Part shown: in pieces, positions 1 to 6,340 of the stretch | Layout: every line of letters begins with the position of its first letter | Numbering within the stretch: the first letter of the stretch is position 1 | Source of the DNA: an uncultured Eubacteriales bacterium | GTDB taxonomy: Bacteria > Bacillota > Clostridia > Lachnospirales > Lachnospiraceae | Reading direction: 5' to 3' | NCBI GenBank assembly: GCA_900544525.1 | Contig: UQVN01000138.1 | Location: 1-8,438 of the forward strand | Length of the DNA: 8,438 nt | The notes under the pieces: model-generated | The model's database searches: none | What the model saw: the letters and a program-made list of their open reading frames with translations, nothing else | What the model was told of the DNA's origin: nothing | Made by a program: the position numbers and the translations under genes

Positions 1-35
1 AATCTTATGTACTGATAAAATTTAATTAAAACCAT

Positions 36-66
36 AAAATCTTGTTTTTTATTCTATAAAGATTTT
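36..66 (-). terminator. weak candidate terminator hairpin after the TPR gene
   Basis: An 8-bp inverted repeat (AAAATCTT / AAGATTTT) with a 15-nt loop overlaps the stop codon of the small TPR gene. On the minus strand it is followed by a mixed A/T stretch, not a clean U-run, and the stem is AT-rich. It could end the kdpDE-TPR transcript, but the real terminator may lie beyond the left edge. Confidence 0.22.
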
Positions 67-475
67 AACACAAAAATCTTCCCCTTATTACATGACCAAT
101 TCCATTTTCATCATACGCAATAAAACGATTCCCTCTTTTTTTCTTAGGAATAATATCATTCTCATCATATGCTATAATTCCTTCTCCTTTCATATTAGCA
201 AATCGTTCTAAATTATATCTCACCGGCAAATAAGTTGGATCCAATGCCCAAGCTGCTCTAAAATGTTTCATCGCTAGTATATGATTTCCTTCTTTTTCTA
301 AAAGAATACCATATAAATTATGTGGTTGAGGGGCATGAGGATATTTACATATAAAACTTTTTACTATATTCTCACAATCCACCAATTTTTTTTCTTTTAT
401 TAAAACTCGAACATTCTCACAAAGTTCTAGTAATTCATTATTTTCATTATTTTCAACTCTTTTTTGTAATAGCAT
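65..475 (-). CDS. small TPR-like protein downstream of kdpDE
   Basis: A soluble protein of 136 residues from the start chosen here (139 from the ATG at 484). It has no signal peptide or membrane segment. Numbering from the upstream ATG, residues 19-47 and 54-88 look like paired TPR helices; the second fits the TPR pattern well (Y58, G59, G66, A71, F75, A78, L81, P83 in LDPTY). The tail is odd: the hexapeptide IAYDEN occurs twice, at residues 104-109 and 122-127, separated by a basic stretch (PKKKRGNR). The ATG at 475 is preferred because AGGAG (485-489) is 9 nt upstream of it but touches the ATG at 484. The gene follows kdpE by about 130 bases, with its own promoter and a four-copy direct repeat in that gap, so it is probably a target of the adjacent regulator. 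TPR folds mediate protein-protein contacts; a role as partner of KdpD or a transporter is inference. I do not recognise a named family. Confidence 0.85.
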   Translation of the reverse strand: MLLQKRVENNENNELLELCENVRVLIKEKKLVDCENIVKSFICKYPHAPQPHNLYGILLEKEGNHILAMKHFRAAWALDPTYLPVRYNLERFANMKGEGIIAYDENDIIPKKKRGNRFIAYDENGIGHVIRGRFLC

Positions 476-484
476 ACTTGCCAT

Positions 485-489
485 CTCCT
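485..489 (-). promoter_or_regulatory. RBS that decides the TPR gene start
   Basis: AGGAG on the minus strand directly abuts the ATG at 484 (no spacer) but is 9 nt from the in-frame ATG at 475. This spacing favours the downstream start. Confidence 0.6.
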
Positions 490-535
490 CTCTAGATATC
501 TTGGTAACTTTTTATTTGCCACCTTTTTCTTCCTA

Positions 536-564
536 TCTATAGCATAGCAAATATGCTGTGAGAA
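536..564 (-). promoter_or_regulatory. putative activator-dependent promoter of the TPR gene
   Basis: An extended -10 (TGC then TATAGA, minus strand 544-536) lies 17 bp from TTCTCA (564-559), a poor match to a sigma-A -35. That TTCTCA is itself part of the first of four direct repeats. A weak -35 replaced by a regulator half-site plus a good -10 is typical of promoters activated by PhoB/OmpR-class regulators. Predicted transcription start is near 529, giving a leader of about 50 nt. A 6-bp inverted repeat (AGCATA/TATGCT, 541-557) overlaps the spacer. Confidence 0.5.
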
Positions 565-607
565 TGGTGTGAGCATTTTATAAAGCCTGTGAGAATTCTG
601 TGAGAAA
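556..607 (-). promoter_or_regulatory. four-copy direct-repeat operator (probable KdpE-type binding sites)
   Basis: Read on the plus strand, the core TGTGAG occurs at 557, 568, 588 and 599, start-to-start distances 11, 20 and 11 bp. Extended copies are CTGTGAGAAT, GGTGTGAGCAT, CTGTGAGAAT and TCTGTGAGAAA. The total of 42 bp is four helical turns, so all four copies face the same side of the DNA. OmpR/PhoB-family regulators bind head-to-tail to direct repeats spaced 10-11 bp, so this reads as two dimer sites in tandem. The block starts 3 bases after the kdpE stop and ends over the -35 of the TPR gene promoter. That KdpE is the protein that binds is inference from adjacency and spacing. Confidence 0.6.
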
Positions 608-610
608 GAA

Positions 611-1321
611 TTAGGATTCTTTCACTTCGTCAACTAATCGATATCCCACTCCAATCTCCGTCATAATATATTTTGGTTTTGCTGGATTTTTTTCTATTTT
701 TCTTCGAAGTCCCGCCATCAATGCTCTAAGTGCCTGCGTATCACTTCCATAGTCTTTTCCCCACACTTCTTTAATAATATAGCCAGTCGTTAAAACCTTT
801 CCCATATTCTTAAAAAGTACCGTTAACAAATTAAATTCCATGGGTGTAATATGTAATTCTTTTTCTTCTAAAGAAACAACATGCTTTTCTAAATCCAATT
901 TCAGATTTCCTACTTGAAACACCACTTGAGTTTTTACACCACCACTTTTGTATAAATGTCGGAATGCTACACGAATTCTTGCTAATAATTCTGTAGCCGA
1001 AAAAGGTTTTGTAAGATAATCATCTGCTCCCATATCCAGCGCTTGTACTTTTTCTTTATCCTGATCTCTTGCTGATACAACGATAATTGGAATCTCTGAC
1101 CATTCTCTTACTCTTTGAATCATATCAAGCCCATCCATATCTGGTAAACCAAGATCTAATAACATTAAGTCAATGGGTTCTGATACTAACAAGTTCATCG
1201 CCATTTGACCATTACTTGCTGTTTCATATAAAAATCCTTCTGATTTTACAATATAGCTAATAAAATTCCGAATTTGCGTATCATCTTCTACAATCAAAAT
1301 CTTTTCACTTAAATGTTCCAT
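611..1321 (-). CDS. kdpE: KdpE-type response regulator, OmpR/PhoB family
   Basis: A cytoplasmic DNA-binding response regulator, presumably phosphorylated by the kinase encoded just upstream. Numbering from the alternative ATG at 1327 (238 residues): receiver domain about 8-124 with acidic pocket E14-D15-D16, phospho-acceptor D58 (LLLDLGLPDMDG), switch S85 and invariant K107 (TKPFS). A winged-helix domain follows at about 135-233, with a recognition-helix region (DTQALRALMAGLRRKIE) and end (IMTEIGVGYRL) close to KdpE. Length is normal for the family. The start at 1321 is chosen because GGAGG (1329-1333) is 7 nt upstream of it but only 1 nt from the ATG at 1327; with the earlier ATG the gene would overlap the kdpD stop by 4 nt (ATGA). 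Either way the two genes are translationally coupled. No K+ transporter genes are adjacent, so the regulon is unproven; the repeats at 556-607 are the best candidate target. Confidence 0.93.
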   Translation of the reverse strand: MEHLSEKILIVEDDTQIRNFISYIVKSEGFLYETASNGQMAMNLLVSEPIDLMLLDLGLPDMDGLDMIQRVREWSEIPIIVVSARDQDKEKVQALDMGADDYLTKPFSATELLARIRVAFRHLYKSGGVKTQVVFQVGNLKLDLEKHVVSLEEKELHITPMEFNLLTVLFKNMGKVLTTGYIIKEVWGKDYGSDTQALRALMAGLRRKIEKNPAKPKYIMTEIGVGYRLVDEVKES

Positions 1322-1323
1322 TT

Positions 1324-2838
1324 TCATTCCTCCACACTATTCTTCTTTGTTAATGGCAATGTAAACTTGAATTCTGCTCCCTTACCATCACTTCGATTCC
1401 GAGCAGAAATCTTACCTCCATGAGCAGTGACAATAGTATCACAAATAGCGAGTCCTAATCCAATCCCCTGTTTTGCATCGGCAGCTCTTTGCCTTGATGT
1501 ATAAAACATCTGAAAAATATTTGGTAGATCCGATTCTTTAATTCCTTCTCCTCGATCAGATACAAGAAAAACGGCCTCCTTATGGACTTCGTCTTTATAA
1601 ACAGAAACACAAATTTCTTCCTCTTTTTCTGTATGCTTTATTGCATTATCCATTAAATTAATTAACACTTGGGAAATTAGTTTGATATCCATTGGAACCA
1701 TAAGGATTTCTTCAGGAAGTTGAACATTAATCTCATGATATTCTCTTCTCTTACTTACTTTCTCAATGGCAGTGCTAATCACTTCCTCTACTGCCTCATC
1801 TTCTTTTTGAATAACCAAATGCCCATCTTGCAACCTTGTTAAACTTAAAATATTTTCTACAAGAGAATGTAACCACTCTGCCTCTTTTTGAATTCCTGTC
1901 GAAATTTCATATCGGATATCATCTGGTTCTGTCATATCTTTTATCATTTCTGCACTACCAATAATTCCAGATAAAGGTGTCCGTAAATCATGTGAAATAG
2001 CTCTTAATAAATTACCACGATATCGTTCCTGCATCGTTTCATCCCTCGAACGAATCTGTTGTTCCATTGTCAATAGTCGATCCATTGCCAAAGCAATGCT
2101 TTCTATCATTGTAAGCAATAAAGTCTTATCCTTTATTGTCATTTTTTCTCCTTTTTCTTTTGGAATTCGAATAACACCAATTATGTTTTTTCTAATATAA
2201 ATAGGCCAATCATAAAACTCTTCTCTAATAGAGCATCCATTCTTCAAATTGATTTCCCATTCTTCTTTTGTCAATCTATTTGTTAGCTCTTTCTGTATCT
2301 TTTTATTTTCTAATTTTTGAACCATTATTGTTTCGGCTTCTTTCTCTTTTAAAAAATAAAAACAGACCGCTTGACAGTTAAATACATTCCCTATAATATC
2401 AACTGCATTTTCTGCAATTTCATTCATATTTTTCGCTTCTGTCAAATGATTGGTTAACTCATATAATGCGAATGTTTCCCTTTCTCGCTCCTTTGCCTCT
2501 CTTTCATTTTTCCTAATTTTACCCGTCAATGTGCTTGTTATCATAGATGTAATGGTCATAATAATAAAGGTAATAAAATAACTTGGATCATTTACCTCAA
2601 ATGTAAAAATTGGTTCTGTGAAAAAGTAATTGAACATAAATGTTGCTAAAATAGAAGCTATAATCCCAATACTATATCCTTCACTCCATGAAACGATCAA
2701 TACAACAGCCAGTAAGTAGATGATTACTATATTGATCTGATCTATCTGAAACAATTGAAAAAAATATCCAATCATTGAAGCTCCTAATAATAGCAACATT
2801 GTCTTTATTATATCTTTTAATATTTTTTTATATCCCAC
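1324..2838 (-). CDS. kdpD: short KdpD-like membrane sensor histidine kinase (DUF4118-GAF-HisKA-HATPase)
   Basis: A membrane histidine kinase of 504-506 residues that should phosphorylate the adjacent KdpE-type regulator. Numbering from the TTG at 2844: four hydrophobic segments in a DUF4118 block (about 13-29, 37-53, 57-75, 88-108) with the KdpD-like FNYFFTEPIFTFEVNDP stretch; charged helix 109-125; GAF-like region about 130-255; HisKA with H285 in SHDLRTP; N-box INLMDNAIKH (N396, N400); G1 SDRGEGI (D430); F-box IFQMFYTS; G2 GIGLGLA (460-466). All kinase motifs are intact. Full-length KdpD is near 900 residues; this protein lacks the whole N-terminal cytoplasmic KdpD and Usp-like half, which in the long form helps sense K+ or second messengers. 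An in-frame TAA lies four codons before the TTG, so nothing upstream is lost by frameshift here. GTG at 2838 is the preferred start (RBS 8 nt away). Whether it senses K+ is unproven. Confidence 0.9.
   Translation of the reverse strand: MGYKKILKDIIKTMLLLLGASMIGYFFQLFQIDQINIVIIYLLAVVLIVSWSEGYSIGIIASILATFMFNYFFTEPIFTFEVNDPSYFITFIIMTITSMITSTLTGKIRKNEREAKERERETFALYELTNHLTEAKNMNEIAENAVDIIGNVFNCQAVCFYFLKEKEAETIMVQKLENKKIQKELTNRLTKEEWEINLKNGCSIREEFYDWPIYIRKNIIGVIRIPKEKGEKMTIKDKTLLLTMIESIALAMDRLLTMEQQIRSRDETMQERYRGNLLRAISHDLRTPLSGIIGSAEMIKDMTEPDDIRYEISTGIQKEAEWLHSLVENILSLTRLQDGHLVIQKEDEAVEEVISTAIEKVSKRREYHEINVQLPEEILMVPMDIKLISQVLINLMDNAIKHTEKEEEICVSVYKDEVHKEAVFLVSDRGEGIKESDLPNIFQMFYTSRQRAADAKQGIGLGLAICDTIVTAHGGKISARNRSDGKGAEFKFTLPLTKKNSVEE
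1329..1333 (-). promoter_or_regulatory. RBS that decides the kdpE start
   Basis: GGAGG lies inside the last codons of kdpD, 7 nt before the ATG at 1321 and 1 nt before the ATG at 1327. The spacing supports the shorter KdpE (236 residues, starting MEHLSEKI) and coupled translation with kdpD. Confidence 0.6.
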
Positions 2839-2846
2839 ACTCAATA

Positions 2847-2851
2847 CCTCT
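2847..2851 (-). promoter_or_regulatory. RBS that decides the non-ATG kdpD start
   Basis: AGAGG stands 8 nt from the GTG at 2838 and 2 nt from the TTG at 2844. No ATG is available in frame near this site, so kdpD uses a non-ATG start, most likely GTG. Confidence 0.55.
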
Positions 2852-2983
2852 ACTTAAAATTTATATCAAATGAAAATATATGTTTTCTTGTAAACTCAAA
2901 CTATAAATGACTTTGTAATGAAACATAATGTAATCTATAACCTCTTCTAATATAGCTCTTTTTCTCTTCTATTCTTATTTTTT

Positions 2984-3012
2984 ATCCTAGCATATGCCAC
3001 TCCCCTTTTCAA
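2984..3012 (-). promoter_or_regulatory. putative kdpDE promoter
   Basis: TTGAAA (minus strand 3012-3007) and TAGGAT (2989-2984) are separated by exactly 17 bp, a plausible sigma-A promoter with a weak -10. It lies downstream of the methyltransferase terminator and predicts a leader of about 140 nt. No copy of the TGTGAG repeat found before the TPR gene is present here, so autoregulation by the same sites is not apparent. Confidence 0.42.
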
Positions 3013-3084
3013 GTTTTGCACTATATCGTGTATTTAAAAGATATTTTTTTATCGAGCCTTTCGTCTGTCAAATGGGTAAAATTG

Positions 3085-3117
3085 AAGGGGCAAAACATTA
3101 CATTCGTTTTGCCCCTT
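3085..3117 (-). terminator. strong hairpin terminator, probably bidirectional
   Basis: A perfect 10-bp GC-containing stem (GGGGCAAAAC 3087-3096 / GTTTTGCCCC 3106-3115), extendable to 12 bp by A-T pairs, closes a 9-nt loop. Plus-strand transcripts would end in seven U; minus-strand transcripts end in UUCAAUUUU, and an outer arm (AAAATTGA 3078-3085 / TCAATTTT 3125-3132) can add pairing. All nearby genes are on the minus strand. It lies about 60 nt after the stop of the methyltransferase fragment, so it was probably that gene's own terminator and now ends the GH16 transcript. Confidence 0.8.
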
Positions 3118-3174
3118 TTTTTACTCAATTTTCACTACAAAACTAAAAATCTTGTAGTTTAACTGCATGATTTC

Positions 3175-3339
3175 TTATTTTTCCTTTGCTAACACCACTA
3201 CATTCTCCACATGTCCAGTCCATGGGAATAAATCAAATGGATAACATCCTTTTGGCATGTATCCTTTTTTCTTAAAATAGCGAATATCTCTTTCTAATGT
3301 CTCTGGATGACAAGAAATGTAAACAACTTTTTTGCGCCA
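3175..3339 (-). pseudogene. rlmD: C-terminal remnant of a 23S rRNA (uracil-5-)-methyltransferase, RlmD/TrmA family
   Basis: An open frame of 54 codons ends at TAA (3175-3177) and is bounded upstream by an in-frame TGA (3340-3342). The peptide contains KKVVYISCHPETLERDI, then a KKGY segment, then YPFDLFPWTGHVENVVVL. This matches the C-terminal end of RlmD/RlmCD/TrmA-family m5U methyltransferases: the VVYVSCNPxTLxRD block, whose Cys is part of the catalytic region, and the PxDxFPxTxHVExVxxL end. The whole family is about 400-450 residues, so roughly 90 percent is missing, including the TRAM and SAM-binding parts. There is no start codon or RBS in frame. The fragment begins only about 10 bases beyond the GH16 stop, so the 5' part was replaced by, or joined to, the glucanase locus. 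The C-terminal family assignment is firm; RlmD versus a paralogue is not. Confidence 0.85.
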
Positions 3340-3352
3340 TCATTATAATTTA

Positions 3353-6337
3353 TTATTGTTGTAATTCACTTTCAAGAATTTCTTCTACAAGAATATGACT
3401 TATAAAAACATTATGGCTTTCTGTAATTTCTCCTTCTTTTCCACCAATAGCCCCTAATGTTAAAGTTGCATTGACATCGTTATCTGTTGCAAATCCCATT
3501 TTAAAAGTTTTTGTAAATGTCTGATATTCATCTGTTACGTCCCATATCAATGTATCAGAGTATGGAATCCACTCTTTTCCATTTTGCTGTAAAGCGAATT
3601 GAATTTTACGATCCATATCTGCTTTCGCTCTTACCGATACTTTATAACATTTTCCTTGTTCTAATGCCAATTCGCTCTGTTTTAACTGAATATACCAATC
3701 GGTGTCTCCTGTATGATCGATTGCAATTCTTGCTATATTTCCTTCTTTCTCATCTTCTAAAACTTCAAAATTTGATGAAGTTGAATCATATTTATATAAT
3801 TCCCATCCTGCTGTTCCGAGATTGAAATTACCGTTAATAATATTGCTCACTTCTTTTAACATAACATTATCGATATAAGTAACGCCATTATTTCCTAATA
3901 ATAACTGCAATACTTTGTGATTTTCTTCTAATAAAGCCCCTGTTGTAAATTCATATTTAAATTCATTTTTTTCTCCTGTCAATGCAGCATCAAATGTCTT
4001 TCCGCCTATAGTAGCTTTTATATTTTTTGCTTCATCTGCATACGCATCAAATGTCAATACATATTTTGTATTCGGTGATAACGCTTCTGCCTTTTGTTGC
4101 ACAATAATATCTTCTACTTTTTCTACATTTTCTGCTTCTATTTTCAGTTCACGCTTTTTATAATCTTCATTTGTAACAACTGCACTCATTGTCACATCTT
4201 GAGCACTTGTGATTTTCCAATAACCGAGACGATTTTCTCCAACATCAAACGTTCCGTTATGGATAAAGTTTCCATTTTTCAAAACCGGAACTGTGTTATC
4301 AACTTCCACTTCTCCAACTTTTTCCAATCGAACGTTACTAATTTCCACACCTGCGGTAGAACCTTGGTTTCCTAGATTATATTCCAATCTAGCATTTGCA
4401 TCACCGTTTCCTTTCATCGTGAATTCAAAAGTATATATCTTATTTTCTGTTGTCAATTCTTGTTTTGTATCTTGCATATAGCGAACATAAGAGTTATCTG
4501 GTCCAGTAATTCCGACGATAATACTTCTATTCTCATCCGCTTTCGCTTCAAATGATATTTTATAAACTCCACCTTGTTTTAAAGGTAATTTGTCTTGTAC
4601 AAGCTGTACAGAATAATCCAATTCACCAGCATCTGTTGTCTCAATACGCATTGTATTGTCTTTAATTTGTGCTGTTGCAGCTCCTTTACCTGCTAATAAG
4701 AACTGCCAACCTTGTTGAGCGTTTACTTCTTCTGCTACGCTAAAGTCACCGTTAATCATATAGTTTCCAGTGCTGTCTGGCTCTCTAAACTGGACTGGCA
4801 CTTTTTCTGGTTTTGTCACATTTTCGTCATAAGAATCTTTTTGATAGACTCTTACATAATCAACCATCAGTTTTGCATTGTCAAAGTCTGTGGTTTCATC
4901 TGGGTTTCCTGGCCAATTTCCACCAATTGCTAAGTTGAATTGTAAGAAGAATGTCTGGTCAAACGGAGCTGGGAATGTCCGTTCATCTTCCCCTTCAATG
5001 CTCGTATACCAGTCATCTACTTCATGATATAACTTATTATCGATGTAGAATTTCATTTTACCTGGTTCCCATTCTACAGAATATAAATGATAGTCCTCAG
5101 AAAATTTTGAATCTTCTAATACATAAGTTCCCTGACTTTCTTTATGTGGCTCACCATAATGAATCGTACCATAGGCCTTATTGGTTTCATGCCCTAATAC
5201 TTCCATAATATCGATTTCACCACATTTTGGCCATTCTCCATAAAAGTCTTGTTCTGTTGGCATCATCCAAAATGCCGGCCATAACCCTTGTCCTTCCGGA
5301 ACTTTTATGCTCGCTTCAATTCTTCCATATTTGAAATCTTGCTTATTTTGTGTTGTTACTTTTCCTGATGTATAAGTTGTCGTTTCCCCATCCTCGTTTT
5401 TCAACGCTTGAATGACTAATTTCCCATCTTCAACATATACATTGTCGGTTGACTCTGTATATTCTTGTAACTCATTGTTTACCCATCCTGGCTCATGTGG
5501 TTCATATTGCCAATCATTAAAATTCAAACTCTCTCCAGCAAATTCATCGTTCCACACTAATTGATAACCATCGTATTGTGGAATTGTTGTTTCTGGGACG
5601 TTTGGTGTTTCCGGAACGTTTGGTGTTTCCGGGACGTTTGGTATTTCCGGGACATTTGGTGTTTCTGGCACTTCTGGTTTCCCCTCCTGTTCTTGTTTTT
5701 TTACTTTTACTTTACAAGTAGCTTTTACTCCACTTCCATCTAAAGCACTGATTGTTATCGTCGCTGTTCCGGCTTTTTTCGCTTGAATCACTCCTTCTTT
5801 TGTCACAGTCGCAACTTTTTTATTGCTAGATTCATATGTCACTTTTTTATATGCCGCACTGCTTGGGGAAATTGCTGTTTCCAATGCATAGGTATCTCCT
5901 TTTTGAATTATGACATTTTTTATTGTGCTAATTTTTGTTATCGGCTTTCCTACATATACTACGATTTTATCACTTTTCTTGCTTCCATCTTTCGCAATAA
6001 CTTTGATCGTCGCTTTTCCTGCCTTTAACGCTTTTATCTTTCCCTTTTGATTCACCGACACAATCTTTTTATTACTGGATACATATGTCACATTTTTATT
6101 TATTGCATTTGTTGGTGCAATTTTTACACGCAACGAAGAAGTTGAACCCTTTTTTAATACAAAGACATCCGTTGTTGGCTTTACAATCGATATACTTTTT
6201 ACTTCTCTAACTTCTGACTTTGCATTTACACTGACTATATTCATCGGAATGCTTGTTATTCCAAATGCCACTGCCATTGTAATAACCATACATTTTTGTA
6301 ACACTTTTTTTGTTTTGTTATTTGCATGTTTTTTCAT
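3353..6337 (-). CDS. secreted multidomain GH16 endo-beta-1,3-glucanase (laminarinase type)
   Basis: A 994-residue secreted enzyme that should cleave internal bonds of beta-1,3-glucans (laminarin, callose) or mixed-linkage beta-1,3-1,4-glucans. Order: signal peptide 1-39 (basic start, hydrophobic 17-30, likely cleavage after VNA); two BIG2 Ig-like domains about 46-128 and 132-212, each with a YxSSNKK...A.KAG.A.I pattern; Pro-rich linker 214-253 of PNVPET repeats; GH16 domain about 254-500; three CBM4/9-like jelly-roll modules about 516-674, 683-830 and 831-988, each opening with an NGxF motif (doubled in the second: NGNFIHNGTFD). The catalytic motif is GEIDIMEV: nucleophile E374, D376, acid/base E379, in the ExDxxE form with the extra residue typical of laminarinases; LWPAFWMMP and the NNELQEYT region also fit. 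No LPXTG, SLH or dockerin is seen, so it is probably released or held through the BIG2 domains. ATG at 6337 follows two partial RBSs. It has its own promoter and is not cotranscribed with the GH3 gene. Confidence 0.95.
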   Translation of the reverse strand: MKKHANNKTKKVLQKCMVITMAVAFGITSIPMNIVSVNAKSEVREVKSISIVKPTTDVFVLKKGSTSSLRVKIAPTNAINKNVTYVSSNKKIVSVNQKGKIKALKAGKATIKVIAKDGSKKSDKIVVYVGKPITKISTIKNVIIQKGDTYALETAISPSSAAYKKVTYESSNKKVATVTKEGVIQAKKAGTATITISALDGSGVKATCKVKVKKQEQEGKPEVPETPNVPEIPNVPETPNVPETPNVPETTIPQYDGYQLVWNDEFAGESLNFNDWQYEPHEPGWVNNELQEYTESTDNVYVEDGKLVIQALKNEDGETTTYTSGKVTTQNKQDFKYGRIEASIKVPEGQGLWPAFWMMPTEQDFYGEWPKCGEIDIMEVLGHETNKAYGTIHYGEPHKESQGTYVLEDSKFSEDYHLYSVEWEPGKMKFYIDNKLYHEVDDWYTSIEGEDERTFPAPFDQTFFLQFNLAIGGNWPGNPDETTDFDNAKLMVDYVRVYQKDSYDENVTKPEKVPVQFREPDSTGNYMINGDFSVAEEVNAQQGWQFLLAGKGAATAQIKDNTMRIETTDAGELDYSVQLVQDKLPLKQGGVYKISFEAKADENRSIIVGITGPDNSYVRYMQDTKQELTTENKIYTFEFTMKGNGDANARLEYNLGNQGSTAGVEISNVRLEKVGEVEVDNTVPVLKNGNFIHNGTFDVGENRLGYWKITSAQDVTMSAVVTNEDYKKRELKIEAENVEKVEDIIVQQKAEALSPNTKYVLTFDAYADEAKNIKATIGGKTFDAALTGEKNEFKYEFTTGALLEENHKVLQLLLGNNGVTYIDNVMLKEVSNIINGNFNLGTAGWELYKYDSTSSNFEVLEDEKEGNIARIAIDHTGDTDWYIQLKQSELALEQGKCYKVSVRAKADMDRKIQFALQQNGKEWIPYSDTLIWDVTDEYQTFTKTFKMGFATDNDVNATLTLGAIGGKEGEITESHNVFISHILVEEILESELQQ
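5590..5679 (-). repeat. five tandem 18-bp repeats coding the Pro-rich linker
   Basis: Five in-frame 18-bp units at 5590, 5608, 5626, 5644 and 5662 encode PNVPET-type hexapeptides between the BIG2 and GH16 domains of the glucanase. The central units differ at only one or two bases; the outer ones are more diverged (for example PEVPET at the N-terminal end). As whole-codon repeats they can expand or contract without a frameshift, changing only linker length. Confidence 0.9.
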
Positions 6338-6340
6338 ATT

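Larger units (their letters stand above)
2845..3174. other. non-coding gap between kdpD and the methyltransferase fragment
   Basis: About 330 bases without a supportable gene on either strand. It holds the kdpD RBS and probable promoter, an AT-rich leader of roughly 130 nt, and the hairpin terminator near 3087-3115. A second small inverted repeat (ACTACAA / TTGTAGT, 3134-3158) has an 11-nt loop and no U-run, so I attach no function to it. I see no riboswitch or tRNA in it. Confidence 0.5.

Noticed and set aside
541..557. AGCATA/TATGCT inverted repeat as a terminator between kdpE and the TPR gene
   Set aside because: The stem is only 6 bp and no U-run follows on either strand; it overlaps the promoter spacer, so it is more likely incidental or regulatory.
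3116..3122. The seven-T run after the hairpin as evidence of a plus-strand gene ending at 3115
   Set aside because: No coding frame with support lies on the plus strand to its left; the hairpin is better read as bidirectional, serving the minus-strand genes.
3275..3347. A short minus-strand frame from ATGATG beside the GH16 stop
   Set aside because: It encodes only about 23 residues in a frame different from the methyltransferase fragment and has no RBS or family signature.
3517..3825. Plus-strand open frames inside the GH16 gene (also near 4094, 4293, 4712, 4951, 5561, 5783, 6249)
   Set aside because: They are antisense to a clear enzyme, show Phe/Tyr/Ile-rich composition from reversed AT-rich codons, have no recognisable domain and lack good ribosome binding sites.
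5590..5679. Tandem repeats as a CRISPR array
   Set aside because: Units are contiguous 18-bp codon repeats without spacers, in frame inside a coding linker.
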